64,000 bases of DNA from Shimia abyssi (GTDB lineage: Bacteria; Pseudomonadota; Alphaproteobacteria; Rhodobacterales; Rhodobacteraceae), in contig NZ_PYGJ01000002.1 of assembly GCF_003014475.1 (NCBI RefSeq), positions 124,001 to 188,000 on the forward strand. Reading direction: 5' to 3'. How positions within the stretch are numbered: position 1 is the stretch's first letter; the number at the start of each line of letters is the position of its first letter. This document shows, piece after piece, positions 16,826 through 26,417 of the stretch. A program made the position numbers and the translations under genes. Below the pieces are notes generated by a model. It was not told the DNA's origin. It searched no databases and worked only from the letters and a program-made list of their open reading frames with translations.

Positions 16826-16938
16826 AACTCTGGGCCGTCCATTTGCGCTGTCCGGTGTGAAAAAACCAATGCGCCCTCCTTCCCCTTTGCCCCCGCATTC
16901 GATACAGCATCCCGCGACCACTAAAGGGATCAAGACGC

Positions 16939-19900
16939 ATGCCGATGGAAAAAACATTCAACGCCGCTGAAGCCGAAAGCCGCCTCTATGCAGCATGGGA
17001 ACAGGCCGGTTGCTTTACCGCAGGTGCCAACGCCAGACCCGGCGCTTCGACCTATTGCATCATGATCCCGCCCCCAAACGTGACCGGCGTCCTGCATATG
17101 GGCCACGCCTTCAACAACACGTTGCAGGACATCCTGATCCGCTGGAAACGTATGCAGGGCTTTGACACGCTCTGGCAGCCGGGTACAGACCATGCAGGCA
17201 TTGCCACCCAGATGGTGGTAGAACGCAAGCTGGCGCAAACACAGCAACCATCACGCCGAGAGTTGGGCCGCGAAAAATTCCTCGAGAAGGTCTGGGAATG
17301 GAAGGGCGAAAGCGGAGGCACCATCGTCAATCAGCTCAAGCGCCTTGGCGCCTCCTGCGACTGGTCCCGCGAAGCCTTTACCATGTCCGGCGCACCCGGC
17401 GCCCCCGAAGATGTTGCTGGCGGCAACTTCCACGATGCCGTGCTCAAGGTCTTTGTCGATATGTACAACAAAGGCCTGATCTATCGCGGCAAGCGCCTCG
17501 TGAATTGGGACCCACATTTCGAAACCGCCATTTCTGACCTCGAAGTGGAAAACATCGAAGTCGCTGGCCATATGTGGCACTTCAAATACCCGCTCGCCGG
17601 CGGCGCGACTTATGAATATGTCGAAAAAGACGAAGACGGCAACGTCACCCTGCGCGAAACGCGCGACTATATCTCGATCGCCACAACCCGGCCTGAAACC
17701 ATGCTGGGCGATGGCGCCGTCGCCGTGCACCCCTCGGACGAACGCTACGCGCCCATCGTGGGCAAGCTCTGTGAAATCCCAGTGGGCCCCAAAGAGCACC
17801 GCCGTCTGATCCCGATCATCACCGATGAATACCCGGACAAAGACTTCGGCTCTGGTGCGGTGAAAATCACTGGCGCGCATGATTTCAACGATTATCAGGT
17901 TGCCAAGCGCGGCGGCATTCCAATGTACCGCCTGATGGACACCAAAGGCGCAATGCGCGCCGATGGCGAAGACTACGCGGCTGCCGCAACAATCGCCATG
18001 TCGGTGGCCAAAGGTGAGCGCAGCCTGAGTGAAAACGAGGCAGACGCCGTCAACCTCGTCCCAGATGATATCCGTGGCTTGGACCGGTTCGAGGCGCGCA
18101 AACTGGTGGTAGATCAGATCACGGCCGAAGGTCTCGCAGTGATACACAACGTCACCGAAGAGGGCCCGGAGGGTCCCGAAGAGGTGCTGCGCCCCTACGT
18201 CGAAAACAAACCGGTCATGCAGCCCTTTGGCGACCGCTCCAAAGTTGTCATCGAACCGATGCTGACCGACCAATGGTTCGTGGACGCCAAGAAAGTCGTC
18301 GGCCCCGCGCTCGACGCCGTACGCGACGGCACCGTGAAAATCCTGCCCGAAAGCGGGGAAAAGACCTATTACCACTGGCTGGAGAATATCGAGCCTTGGT
18401 GTATCTCACGCCAGCTTTGGTGGGGGCACCAGATTCCGGTTTGGTATGGAATAAAACTAACAAAAAATGAAGATGGCACCAAACAATTCGACCTCAGTGG
18501 CCGGATAGCTCATTGTGCTCCTACTGAAAGCGAAGCGATAGAGTGGTTCCAAAACTACTATGGAAGTGAGGTAGATTTAGTTCCCTCACCTCCAACTGAT
18601 CAAGAATTGAGGGAAAACTACGAAGCCGGTTTGTCTGTTTTTACGATGGTGAAGGCGTTCGAAGTTCAAGGCGAAAGTGGTAAATTCAAACTACCCGTTT
18701 ACCGCGACCCCGACGTCCTCGACACCTGGTTCTCCTCCGGCCTCTGGCCTATCGGCACACTCGGCTGGCCCGAAGACACGCCGGAGATGGCGAAATACTT
18801 CCCGACCTCGACCCTCGTCACAGGGCAGGACATCCTGTTCTTCTGGGTGGCGCGTATGATGATGATGCAGCTTGCCGTTGTCGATCAGATCCCGTTTGAC
18901 ACCGTCTACCTGCACGGCCTTGTGCGCGACGCCAAGGGCAAGAAGATGTCGAAATCCACCGGCAACGTCATGGACCCGCTCGAGATCATCGACGAATACG
19001 GCGCCGACGCGCTGCGCTTTTCCTCGGCGGCCATGGCGGCCCTCGGTGGTGTGTTGAAGCTCGACATGCAACGTATTGCTGGTTATCGGAATTTCGGCAC
19101 CAAGCTCTGGAATGCCGCCCGCTTTGCCGAGATGAATGGCGTTTACGACACCGACGTAATACCGACGCAATACCGACGTGATACCGACGTGGCCCAAACG
19201 GCCAATAAATGGATCATCGGAGAGACCGCCAAAGTGCGAGAAATCGTTGATGAGGCCCTCAGCAGCTTCCGGTTCAACGATGCCGCAAATGCGCTTTATG
19301 GCTTTGTCTGGGGTAAAGTCTGCGACTGGTATTTGGAGTTTTCCAAACCGATGTTTTCGTCCGAGGACGAGGCCGTCGTCGCCGAAACCAAGGCCACCAT
19401 GCGCTGGGTCATCGACCAGTGCCTGATCCTCTTGCACCCCATCATGCCCTTCATTACAGAAGAGCTCTGGGGCAACCTCGGCGCGCGCGAAAAGATGCTG
19501 GTGCACACCGACTGGCCAACCTACCAAGCTGCTGATTATGTAGACGAAAACGCCGATCGCGAAATGAATTGGGTGATCTCGGTGATCGATAATGTTCGCT
19601 CGGCGCGCGCCCAGATGCACGTGCCCGCCGGACTAAAAATCCCCATGCTTGTCAGCGAGCTGGATGACGCCGGTCGCGCCGCCTGGACGCGCAACGAAGC
19701 GTTGATCATGAAACTGGCCCGTATCGACAGCCTGTCGGAAACGGCCGAGTTCCCAAAGGGCTCGATCACCGTCGCAGTTGAGGGAGGCAGCTTTGGCCTG
19801 CCTTTGGCCGATATCATTGACATCGACGCCGAAAAAGCCCGCCTTGAAAAGACTTTAGGTAAATTGGCCAAAGAGCTGGGCGGCCTTCGCGGGCGTCTCA

Positions 19901-20028
19901 ATAACCCCAAATTCGTGGCCTCCGCCCCGGACGAGGTGGTCGAAGAAGCCCGCGCCAACCTCGCTGCACGTGAAGAAGAAGAAGCCAAACTGAAAGCGGC
20001 ATTGGCCAAGCTGGCCGAGCTGGGGTAA
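16939..20028 (+). CDS. valS: Valyl-tRNA synthetase
   Basis: This 1029-residue class I synthetase has the HIGH signature as HMGH at residues 53-56 ([15 protein letters not shown]). The editing domain follows ([26 protein letters not shown] earlier). The catalytic second half carries [28 protein letters not shown] and KMSKS (near residue 672). The C-terminus is a coiled coil (about 950-1029) that binds tRNA. Two unusual stretches occur: an AT-rich, atypical segment at residues about 502-584, and a 33-bp insertion of 11-bp repeats near residue 737. The frame stays open throughout, so the enzyme is probably functional, being the only valS seen here. Confidence 0.97.
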   Translation: MPMEKTFNAAEAESRLYAAWEQAGCFTAGANARPGASTYCIMIPPPNVTGVLHMGHAFNNTLQDILIRWKRMQGFDTLWQPGTDHAGIATQMVVERKLAQTQQPSRRELGREKFLEKVWEWKGESGGTIVNQLKRLGASCDWSREAFTMSGAPGAPEDVAGGNFHDAVLKVFVDMYNKGLIYRGKRLVNWDPHFETAISDLEVENIEVAGHMWHFKYPLAGGATYEYVEKDEDGNVTLRETRDYISIATTRPETMLGDGAVAVHPSDERYAPIVGKLCEIPVGPKEHRRLIPIITDEYPDKDFGSGAVKITGAHDFNDYQVAKRGGIPMYRLMDTKGAMRADGEDYAAAATIAMSVAKGERSLSENEADAVNLVPDDIRGLDRFEARKLVVDQITAEGLAVIHNVTEEGPEGPEEVLRPYVENKPVMQPFGDRSKVVIEPMLTDQWFVDAKKVVGPALDAVRDGTVKILPESGEKTYYHWLENIEPWCISRQLWWGHQIPVWYGIKLTKNEDGTKQFDLSGRIAHCAPTESEAIEWFQNYYGSEVDLVPSPPTDQELRENYEAGLSVFTMVKAFEVQGESGKFKLPVYRDPDVLDTWFSSGLWPIGTLGWPEDTPEMAKYFPTSTLVTGQDILFFWVARMMMMQLAVVDQIPFDTVYLHGLVRDAKGKKMSKSTGNVMDPLEIIDEYGADALRFSSAAMAALGGVLKLDMQRIAGYRNFGTKLWNAARFAEMNGVYDTDVIPTQYRRDTDVAQTANKWIIGETAKVREIVDEALSSFRFNDAANALYGFVWGKVCDWYLEFSKPMFSSEDEAVVAETKATMRWVIDQCLILLHPIMPFITEELWGNLGAREKMLVHTDWPTYQAADYVDENADREMNWVISVIDNVRSARAQMHVPAGLKIPMLVSELDDAGRAAWTRNEALIMKLARIDSLSETAEFPKGSITVAVEGGSFGLPLADIIDIDAEKARLEKTLGKLAKELGGLRGRLNNPKFVASAPDEVVEEARANLAAREEEEAKLKAALAKLAELG
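19151..19192 (+). repeat. 11-bp tandem repeat inside valS
   Basis: Units CCGACGTAATA, CCGACGCAATA and CCGACGTGATA, then CCGACGTGG. Three extra 11-bp units equal 33 bp, so the frame is preserved although the unit is not a multiple of three. They encode a short stretch within [18 protein letters not shown], reading the unit in successive frames. Confidence 0.85.
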
Positions 20029-20041
20029 CACCTTGGAATAA

Positions 20042-20078
20042 GGGCGTGTCACCGGTGGCCTGCCACCACGACACGCCC
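20042..20078. terminator. Strong hairpin after valS
   Basis: Stem GGGCGTGTC/GACACGCCC (20042-20050 with 20070-20078) enclosing a second stem GGTGG/CCACC (20054-20067). No T-run follows, so intrinsic termination is uncertain. It lies between convergent genes. Confidence 0.5.
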
Positions 20079-20105
20079 AATCCGTGCCCAAGGGCGATAG
20101 GTTTC

Positions 20106-20133
20106 GTAGGTCGGACAATCTTGTCCGACTTAC
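20106..20133. repeat. Second hairpin between valS and the crotonase gene
   Basis: GTCGGACAA/TTGTCCGAC (20110-20129, loop TC) extended by GTA/TAC after one wobble pair. The nearly self-complementary 28-bp unit resembles a REP-type palindrome. It ends 4 bp from the stop codon of the minus-strand gene. Confidence 0.5.
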
Positions 20134-20137
20134 CAGA

Positions 20138-20929
20138 TCAGTCGAAATTTGGCTTCCGTTTCTGTAGGTTAGAAGCAATCGTTTCCATTTGATGCGGCTT
20201 CCCGATCAAACCCGCCTGCACACGACTTTCTTCAAGCAACACTGCATCTTGATCCCCCATATGCGCCTCGGCAAACCCGATCAACTCCTTGGCGGCGCGG
20301 ATGGCAGATGGGCTCTTTTCGGCAATCTCTTCAGCGAGCGCCAGCGCCGCCGCCACAGGATCTTCGGCAAGCTCTGTCACTAAGCCCCATTCCAACGCTT
20401 GCTCCGCCTCAAACGGTGCAGCAGAATAAGTCAATCGCCGGATGACATCGCTACCTGTCAAGTGCGGCAACAGTGCCATACCGCCCATATCCGGCACAAT
20501 CCCCCACTTTATCTCCATCACCGCCAGCTTGGTTCCCGGTGCCGCAATGCGCACATCCGCGCCCAAGGCAATCTGGAAACCGCCACCATAAGCGACACCT
20601 TGAAGCGCGCAGATCACCGGCATCGGCAACTTGCGCCAGACCATCGCAACCTGTTGGAACAGATTTGCATCGCCATACGTCCGAGGCATCAGAAAACTCT
20701 CCGGATCTTGCCCCGCCATCGCGCCAAAAGACATGATGTCCAACCCAGCGCAGAACGCCTTTCCTTCGCCAGACAGCAACACCACGCGCACCTCATCTCG
20801 CGCCATGAGTCCCTCGCCCGCCTCAACAATGGCTTGCATCATTTTGGGATCCAACGCGTTCATCTTGTCGCCACGGGTCAGCGTCACGTGTGCTATGTGA
20901 TTCTCGATTTCGACAGATACGCGAGACAT
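20138..20929 (-). CDS. Enoyl-CoA hydratase/isomerase (crotonase) family protein
   Basis: This 263-residue crotonase-fold enzyme acts on acyl-CoA thioesters. The oxyanion-hole segments are GEGKAFCAGLDIMSFG and LQGVAYGGGFQIALGADVRI, followed by KLAVMEIKWGIVPDMGGMAL. The C-terminal trimerisation helix ends SNLQKRKPNF. Asp at the VPDMGG position rather than a clear Glu pair makes the exact reaction (hydration, isomerisation or other) uncertain. It stands alone, divergent from an aminotransferase gene, with hairpins after its stop. Confidence 0.88.
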   Translation of the reverse strand: MSRVSVEIENHIAHVTLTRGDKMNALDPKMMQAIVEAGEGLMARDEVRVVLLSGEGKAFCAGLDIMSFGAMAGQDPESFLMPRTYGDANLFQQVAMVWRKLPMPVICALQGVAYGGGFQIALGADVRIAAPGTKLAVMEIKWGIVPDMGGMALLPHLTGSDVIRRLTYSAAPFEAEQALEWGLVTELAEDPVAAALALAEEIAEKSPSAIRAAKELIGFAEAHMGDQDAVLLEESRVQAGLIGKPHQMETIASNLQKRKPNFD

Positions 20930-21049
20930 GACGTCACTCTCCTCCGGTACAGTTCTCGATACTCTCTATCGAGCTCAACTCGAATGCTACACTAACGTCA
21001 GGGCATTTCGTGCTTGTTGCATGACGGCCAATGCGCCACTCTTTACCAC

Positions 21050-22153
21050 ATGACAGGACCACGCTTTACCAAACTCGCACAAACCCTGCCCGCTACCGTG
21101 CCTTTTGTCGGCCCCGAAGCTCAGGAGCGCGCGCGTGGAGAACCCTTTTCCGCACGCCTTGGTGCCAATGAAAACGTCTTTGGCCCTTCTCCCAAGGCCA
21201 TCGCCGCGATGCGGGACGCCTCGTCCGATATCTGGATGTACGGCGACCCAGAAAGCCACGATCTCCGCTATGCGTTGGCAGCATTCCACAATGTGGGCCC
21301 ACAGAATATTGTCGTCGGCGAAGGCATTGATGGGCTTCTTGGGTATCTCGCACGTTTGCTCATCGAACCGGGCGATGCTGTCGTCACTTCAAATGGCGCT
21401 TACCCCACATTCAACTACCATGTCGCGGGCTACGGGGGCATTTTACACAAAGTACCCTACTTCAATGACGCCGAAGACCTGCCAGCGCTGCTCAAAAAGG
21501 CCGGCGAGGTTGGTGCAAAGCTTGTCTATTTTGCAAATCCCGACAACCCTATGGGCAGCTGGCACACTGGCGGAGACATCGCCGCCGAACTGGATGCACT
21601 TCCAAACGGTTGTGTGTTGCTCCTCGACGAGGCCTATGTCGAACTGGCCCCACCCGGAACAGCAGTACCAATTGACATCAACGACGCTCGCGTCATTCGA
21701 ATGCGCACCTTTTCCAAGGGCTATGGTATGGCTGGCGCAAGGGTCGGGTACGCGCTGGGACAGGCCGACTTCATCCGCGCCTTTGAAAAGATCCGCAATC
21801 ATTTTGGTTTGAACCGCGCCGCCCAAGCTGGCGCGCTTACTGCGTTGCAAGATCAGGCTTGGCTCGAACAAACCGTAGCAAAGGTGACCGCCTCACGCGA
21901 CATGCTCTCCGAAATTGCTGCCAAATATGAGCTCGCTGCGCTTCCATCAGCCACCAATTTCGTCGCGATAGATTGCGGCCGTGACGACACCTATGCAAAG
22001 CTCATATTGGAGGGCCTTGTTAAACGCGGTATTTTTGTTCGTATGCCCTTTGTCGCGCCCCAGAACCGGTGTATCCGCGTTAGCTGCGGACCAGCCCGTC
22101 ACATGGCATTGTTCGACGCCGCCCTAGAGGAGGTGTTGGCCGAGATTGGCTGA
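21050..22153 (+). CDS. Histidinol-phosphate aminotransferase-like PLP enzyme
   Basis: This 367-residue fold-type I class II aminotransferase starts at the ATG at 21050 (MTGPRFTKLAQTLPATVPFV). It contains FSARLGANENVFGPSPKAI (HisC-type N-terminus), WMYGDPESHDLRYAL, VYFANPDNPMGSWH, VLLLDEAYVELA (PLP-binding Asp) and the Schiff-base lysine in RMRTFSKGYGMAGARVGY. The C-terminal Arg segment is RCIRVSCGPARHM. It is not next to other his genes, so a second amino acid (for example an aromatic or other side reaction) is possible. An in-frame upstream start at 21014 is less likely. Confidence 0.88.
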   Translation: MTGPRFTKLAQTLPATVPFVGPEAQERARGEPFSARLGANENVFGPSPKAIAAMRDASSDIWMYGDPESHDLRYALAAFHNVGPQNIVVGEGIDGLLGYLARLLIEPGDAVVTSNGAYPTFNYHVAGYGGILHKVPYFNDAEDLPALLKKAGEVGAKLVYFANPDNPMGSWHTGGDIAAELDALPNGCVLLLDEAYVELAPPGTAVPIDINDARVIRMRTFSKGYGMAGARVGYALGQADFIRAFEKIRNHFGLNRAAQAGALTALQDQAWLEQTVAKVTASRDMLSEIAAKYELAALPSATNFVAIDCGRDDTYAKLILEGLVKRGIFVRMPFVAPQNRCIRVSCGPARHMALFDAALEEVLAEIG

Positions 22154-22230
22154 TGAGGCAACTGCACAAAAAAAATTGATCCCAGTCAGCACGATTCGCA
22201 GTTAACCTCTCAAACCGGGAGGATGTCAGC

Positions 22231-22407
22231 ATGTCTCGTCCAATTCAGCGTGTTGAAAACTATACGATCACTTGCCTTGTGATGGGTTTTGTAAATCTCA
22301 TCTGGATATTTGGCGTATTGTGGGTGGTCTGGGGTTTGCCTGCGGTGATGGTTCTCGCCGTGATCCTGAACGCGGGCATTGACCGTATCGGTCAAAAAAC
22401 TCGCTAG
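22231..22407 (+). CDS. 58-residue two-helix membrane protein
   Basis: An ATG at 22231, preceded by CGGGAGGATGTCAGC (good ribosome site GGGAGG), opens a 58-codon frame. It has a polar start (MSRPIQRVENYTITCLVMGF), two hydrophobic helices (about 14-34 and 36-48) and a basic tail (DRIGQKTR). The stop overlaps the stop of the convergent aminotransferase by 4 bp. I do not recognise the family. The hydropathy, ribosome site and clean frame support a real small membrane protein. Confidence 0.6.
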   Translation: MSRPIQRVENYTITCLVMGFVNLIWIFGVLWVVWGLPAVMVLAVILNAGIDRIGQKTR

Positions 22408-23606
22408 ACGTCCGAGCCAGCAATCACCGCCGCCGCCGCATCCACGCCGCCAACACCGTGCGGAATGCCCAGTGCAACCAAACCTGTCTGTACAGTTGCC
22501 AACATCCCCAGAATCATCTGCGCATTCACATGCCCCATGTGCCCAAATCGAAAGAACCCATCACTTTGGGGATCTTCTTCGGTCGCCATGCCCAACCCGA
22601 TACCAAGCGTCAAACCCGCAGTTTCCTGAGTCCAACGCCGCAACGACGTCCCGTGCGGCACACCAATTCGCAAGGATGTTACAGCATGACTACGATGCGT
22701 CGGCTCGGTTATGTTCAACTCAAACGGTCCTTGCATGGCCCAAGTTTCAGAGGCGGCCCAAATCGCGTGTGCCAAAATCTTATGGCGTTTCCAAACGTTT
22801 TCCAGCCCTTCTTCATGGATCATGTCCAGTGCAGTTCGCAGGCCATACAAATGATGTGTCGGTGCAGTGCCGCAGAAATGAAGCGCGAAAATCTCTGGAT
22901 TAGTGCGCGGTCGCCAGTCCCAGTATTTACTGACCCGGCGCATTTCGCCCCGCACACGATCTGCCTTGTCATTATAGAATACAAACCCCACGCCAGCCGG
23001 CACCATCAGACCCTTCTGGCAGGCTGCAACCATAACATCGACACCCCAATCATCCATCTCAAAGCGGTCACAGCCCAGCGACGCGATGCAATCAACCATC
23101 AACAATGCCGAATGCCCTGTGCTGTCAAGCGCCGCCCGAATTGCCGCAATATCAGACTTGGCAGAGGAGGATGTGTCCACGTGCACAGCCAGAACAGCTT
23201 TAAAACTATGGGATTTGTCTGCCGCCAATGCTTCGGCCACTCGCGCAACATCGGCGGGCTGGCGACGCCCAAACTCAAGCACTTCGCACTCCACTCCCAG
23301 CGCGCGCGCCATGTCCGACCACCCATGCCCGAACCAACCCGACGCCAGAACCAGAACCTTGTCGCCTTCTTCGACCACATTGGCCAGCGACGCTTCCCAG
23401 ACCGCGTGACCATTGCCGATATATATCGCCGCCTCATGCTGCGTTCTGGCCACACGCTTTAGATCTCTCAGGATGTCGGGCATCATCCCGATCAATTCGC
23501 CTTCATAGATGTTAGGCGATGCGCGGTGCATGGCACGCAGCACTGCGTCCGGCATCACCGAAGGCCCTGGTATCGCCAGATAGGTTCGCCCCTGATTCAG
23601 ATCCAT
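22404..23606 (-). CDS. Serine/alanine-glyoxylate type aminotransferase (class V)
   Basis: This 400-residue PLP enzyme starts at the ATG at 23604-23606 (MDLNQGRTYLAIPGPSVMPD). It has YIGNGHAVWEASLANVV, VLVLASGWFGHGWSDMA, LLMVDCIASLGCDRFEMDDW and the Schiff-base lysine K198 in VMVAACQKGLMVPAG. The PGPS start and GNGxxxWE segment fit the serine-glyoxylate/alanine-glyoxylate aminotransferase group, which moves amino groups to glyoxylate in C1/C2 metabolism. A longer open frame extends upstream but lacks family sequence and overlaps the ABC exporter gene on the other strand. Confidence 0.87.
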   Translation of the reverse strand: MDLNQGRTYLAIPGPSVMPDAVLRAMHRASPNIYEGELIGMMPDILRDLKRVARTQHEAAIYIGNGHAVWEASLANVVEEGDKVLVLASGWFGHGWSDMARALGVECEVLEFGRRQPADVARVAEALAADKSHSFKAVLAVHVDTSSSAKSDIAAIRAALDSTGHSALLMVDCIASLGCDRFEMDDWGVDVMVAACQKGLMVPAGVGFVFYNDKADRVRGEMRRVSKYWDWRPRTNPEIFALHFCGTAPTHHLYGLRTALDMIHEEGLENVWKRHKILAHAIWAASETWAMQGPFELNITEPTHRSHAVTSLRIGVPHGTSLRRWTQETAGLTLGIGLGMATEEDPQSDGFFRFGHMGHVNAQMILGMLATVQTGLVALGIPHGVGGVDAAAAVIAGSDV

Positions 23607-23789
23607 ATGCACACTCCCATTCAGCCAAGCGACCCTACTGCCACAGCTGGTAAGGTCAATATGGTCGAAGCGGCATTTTTCGCGCACACCACAGCGGAAA
23701 AACGCGGCACACCCATTGCCTCTGGTTTCGGGCCGTGCTCGGTTGTAAATGGTCACCAAAGCGACACCCCGGACACAAGGGCGACACCA

Positions 23790-25664
23790 TTGGCACAACC
23801 GAACCAGGATAATAGCCAAAAAAGCGGCGAACTGATGCGCTGGGTGTGGACCGCCTATTTGCGTAAATACAAGTGGCTGCTCCTTTTTTCCGCTCTGCTC
23901 ATGGCGATTGAAGGCTCTTCTCTGGGTGCCATCAGCTACATGGTCAAACCCATGTTTGACACCGCGTTTTCGCAGGGTAACGAAAACGCCCTGTGGGCTG
24001 TCGGCCTGATAATCACGGGAATCTTCGTTCTTCGCGGCATTACCAGTGTTCTGCACAAAGTCATCATGACCGCTGTTGCGCAAAACGCCTCAACCGATTT
24101 GCGCATCGACATGCTTGGCCATCTCATGCGTCAGGACAACGCGTTCCACCAAACGCACCCTCCGGGGTTTTTGATCCAGCGTGTCCAGTCCGACGTGCAA
24201 TCCATTAACGGCGTCTGGGCTGCATTTATCACTGGTGTTGGCCGCGATTTCATCTCGTTGATCGCGCTTCTCGGCGTTGCAATTAGCGTCGATTGGAAAT
24301 GGACCGTCGTTGCCTGTGTTGGAACGCCATTGCTCGTTTTGCCTACGCTCGCCGCTCAGCGATTTATTCGAAAACGCTCGCGCGAAGCCCGTGACCTTGG
24401 CGCTGGCCTTGCAACACAGTTGGATGAGGTCTTTCACGGCATCGTCCCGACCAAACTCAACCTGCTTGAGGAATACCAGGCCAAGAAATTTCGCATTGAT
24501 TCCAAACAGCTTGTACGCGCCGAAGTACGCGCCCGTTTTGGCAGCGCCTCTATCGCGGGTATGGTCGACCTGACCGCCGGATTGGGTTTTTTCTGCGTGC
24601 TGATCTATGGCGGTGGTGAAATTATCGCCGGTGAAAAGACCATTGGTCAATTCATGAGCTTTTTCACCGCCATCGCAATGATGTTCGAGCCTCTGCGCCG
24701 CCTCGGTGGCATGACCGGCCTATGGCAAGTTGCGGCATCTTCTATAGAACGCATCAAAGAGCTGCTCGATGTTCAGCCCACCCTTGTGGACCCCACTAAT
24801 CCACTGGCACCCCCCAAGGAAACCCCCGGCGTCGAACTCAGCAATGTGCACCTCGCCTATGGCGATGCAACTGTGCTTCAGAACACGTCTTTCGTGGCGG
24901 AAGCGGGCAAAACCACAGCGATTGTTGGGGCCTCTGGTGCCGGAAAATCAACGGTCTTTAATATTCTGACCCGCCTGGTCGACCCTCAATCCGGGTCGGT
25001 CAAGGTTGGCGGCGTCTCTAACCAAGACCTATCTCTGGCCGATCTGCGCGGGCTGTTTTCCGTCGTCTCCCAAGACGCCCTGTTGTTTGACGAAACTCTG
25101 CGCGAAAACATCTTGCTCGGGCAGACAAACGTGAACGATACCCGCCTCCAAGACGTGCTCAAGGCAGCTCATGTGGCCGACTTCCTGCCCAAGTTGCCCA
25201 ACGGCCTTGATAGTGAGGTAGGCCCACGCGGATCCAACTTGTCAGGCGGCCAGCGCCAGCGCACGGTCATTGCCCGCGCGCTTTTGCGTAACACACCCAT
25301 TCTTTTGCTAGACGAGGCCACATCCGCCCTCGACGCGCAATCAGAAACCGTAGTGCAGCAAGCGCTCGACCGGCTGTCCAAGGGGCGCACAACACTTGTG
25401 ATTGCGCACCGTCTTTCAACAGTTCGGGAAGCCGACAAAATTGTGGTCATGGACAAGGGCGAAGTTGTGGACCAAGGCACCCATACCGAGCTGCTCGCGC
25501 GCGGGGGGCTATATGCGGAGCTCTACAACCTGCAATTCAACACCGAAGGTGAAACGGCCGAAGCCAAGGCACTCAAACCCGTCGCAATCGATCCCGCGCC
25601 GAATGCTCGACCAGCGCAATCGCTGTTCGCCCGTGCGCTTTCTCGTTTGCCTTGGGTGCGCTGA
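23790..25664 (+). CDS. MsbA-like ABC exporter (fused permease and ATPase)
   Basis: This is a half-transporter with an N-terminal six-helix membrane domain (about residues 25-325) and a C-terminal ATPase: Walker A GASGAGKSTV, Q-loop VVSQDALLFD, signature LSGGQRQR, Walker B ILLLDEATSALD and H-loop IAHRLSTV. It probably exports lipid or lipid-like molecules as a homodimer in the inner membrane. The start is uncertain. The TTG at 23790 (AQPNQDNSQKSGELMRWVW) is chosen because AAGGGCG precedes it and a short polar N-terminus is usual. The ATG at 23835 is the shorter choice; ATGs at 23661 and 23607 would add non-family sequence. Confidence 0.9.
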   Translation: MAQPNQDNSQKSGELMRWVWTAYLRKYKWLLLFSALLMAIEGSSLGAISYMVKPMFDTAFSQGNENALWAVGLIITGIFVLRGITSVLHKVIMTAVAQNASTDLRIDMLGHLMRQDNAFHQTHPPGFLIQRVQSDVQSINGVWAAFITGVGRDFISLIALLGVAISVDWKWTVVACVGTPLLVLPTLAAQRFIRKRSREARDLGAGLATQLDEVFHGIVPTKLNLLEEYQAKKFRIDSKQLVRAEVRARFGSASIAGMVDLTAGLGFFCVLIYGGGEIIAGEKTIGQFMSFFTAIAMMFEPLRRLGGMTGLWQVAASSIERIKELLDVQPTLVDPTNPLAPPKETPGVELSNVHLAYGDATVLQNTSFVAEAGKTTAIVGASGAGKSTVFNILTRLVDPQSGSVKVGGVSNQDLSLADLRGLFSVVSQDALLFDETLRENILLGQTNVNDTRLQDVLKAAHVADFLPKLPNGLDSEVGPRGSNLSGGQRQRTVIARALLRNTPILLLDEATSALDAQSETVVQQALDRLSKGRTTLVIAHRLSTVREADKIVVMDKGEVVDQGTHTELLARGGLYAELYNLQFNTEGETAEAKALKPVAIDPAPNARPAQSLFARALSRLPWVR

Positions 25665-26345
25665 TCAACGCCGATAATCCGCCGCCAGCCGTTCTGGTGA
25701 TGCTCCCATGAAATACCGCAGCAATATGGTCAAGTTCCGCGTTCCTCGCCGCAACCATCCTGCTTTGGCGTATTTCTCGCCGCTCGTTTCGGCAGTCGAA
25801 GGCAGCGCCACCAACCGCCCACTAAGCGCAAGCGCTAATGCGACATCCTCCATCAGCGGAACGTCTGGATACCCTCCCGCGTGCGCATAAGTCTCGCGCG
25901 CGATCAATAAGCCCTGATCCCCGTAAGGCAAGCCAAATACCCGTGACCGTAGATTTGCCCACCCCGAAACTACGGTCGGGGCCAATCCGATTGTATCGAA
26001 ACGCAATTTGAAATACCCGGCGCGATCTGGATGGCCCATATGTGACATCACGCTTTCGGTCCATCCTTCGGCCAAAACCGTATCTGCGTGTAGAAACAAC
26101 AGCCACCTCCCCCGCGCCTTTTCCGCACCCACCCGCAATTGCCCACCGCGCGAAGGTGCGACTTGCACGACGTCCGCCCCGGATTCCTGTGACACCTCAA
26201 CAGTGCGATCACTGGATCCTCCATCCACCACGATCAGTTCGCGGATAAGCCCACACTGAACACCCTCGAACAATGCCGACAAACACGCCGGAAGCGCCTC
26301 TTCAGCGTTAAACGTTGGGATAACCACACTCAGCGGTGCGCGCAT
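25665..26345 (-). CDS. Family 2 glycosyltransferase (TIGR04283-like)
   Basis: This 226-residue GT-A glycosyltransferase has VVIPTFNAEEALPACLSALF (nucleotide-sugar binding start), ELIVVDGGSSDRTVEVSQES and the metal-binding region WLLFLHADTVLAEGW with a variant DxD. RVFGLPYGDQGLLIARETY and PLMEDVALALALSG follow. The GGSSD, LHADT and PYGDQ words fit the TIGR04283 subgroup, sometimes linked to arsenosugar synthesis, but no arsenic genes are nearby. It converges on the ABC exporter with no gap between the two stop codons. Confidence 0.87.
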   Translation of the reverse strand: MRAPLSVVIPTFNAEEALPACLSALFEGVQCGLIRELIVVDGGSSDRTVEVSQESGADVVQVAPSRGGQLRVGAEKARGRWLLFLHADTVLAEGWTESVMSHMGHPDRAGYFKLRFDTIGLAPTVVSGWANLRSRVFGLPYGDQGLLIARETYAHAGGYPDVPLMEDVALALALSGRLVALPSTAETSGEKYAKAGWLRRGTRNLTILLRYFMGASPERLAADYRR

Positions 26346-26417
26346 TTTCCAGTCCAGCTCTGTTCATTCACGCGGATGCTTCTATATGAAGATAGTGAGC
26401 AAGAACAGGACCCCGCT

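Larger units (their letters stand above)
16571..16938. repeat. Gene-free 368-bp stretch with palindromes and two inverted repeat copies
   Basis: No convincing gene is present. The stretch contains a perfect 18-bp palindrome GCACGCCCATGGGCGTGC (16580-16597), two GTGCAC words 11 bp apart (16594 and 16605), and two copies of a 22-bp element in opposite orientation (16626-16647 and 16804-16825). These lie about 150 bp apart and could base-pair into a large stem. The valS ribosome site AAAGGGATCAAG lies at the right end. Confidence 0.6.

Noticed and set aside
17251-18375. Minus-strand 374-codon frame inside valS
   Set aside because: Antisense of an essential GC-rich gene; the high third-position GC creates long open shadows. 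No start signal or family.
19151-19192. Possible CRISPR-like short repeats
   Set aside because: Units are 11 bp with no spacers and lie within valS coding sequence; there are no cas genes.
22404-24083. Long N-terminal extension of the class V aminotransferase frame
   Set aside because: The extra 159 residues have no family counterpart and overlap the ABC exporter on the other strand. The start at 23606 gives the normal protein.
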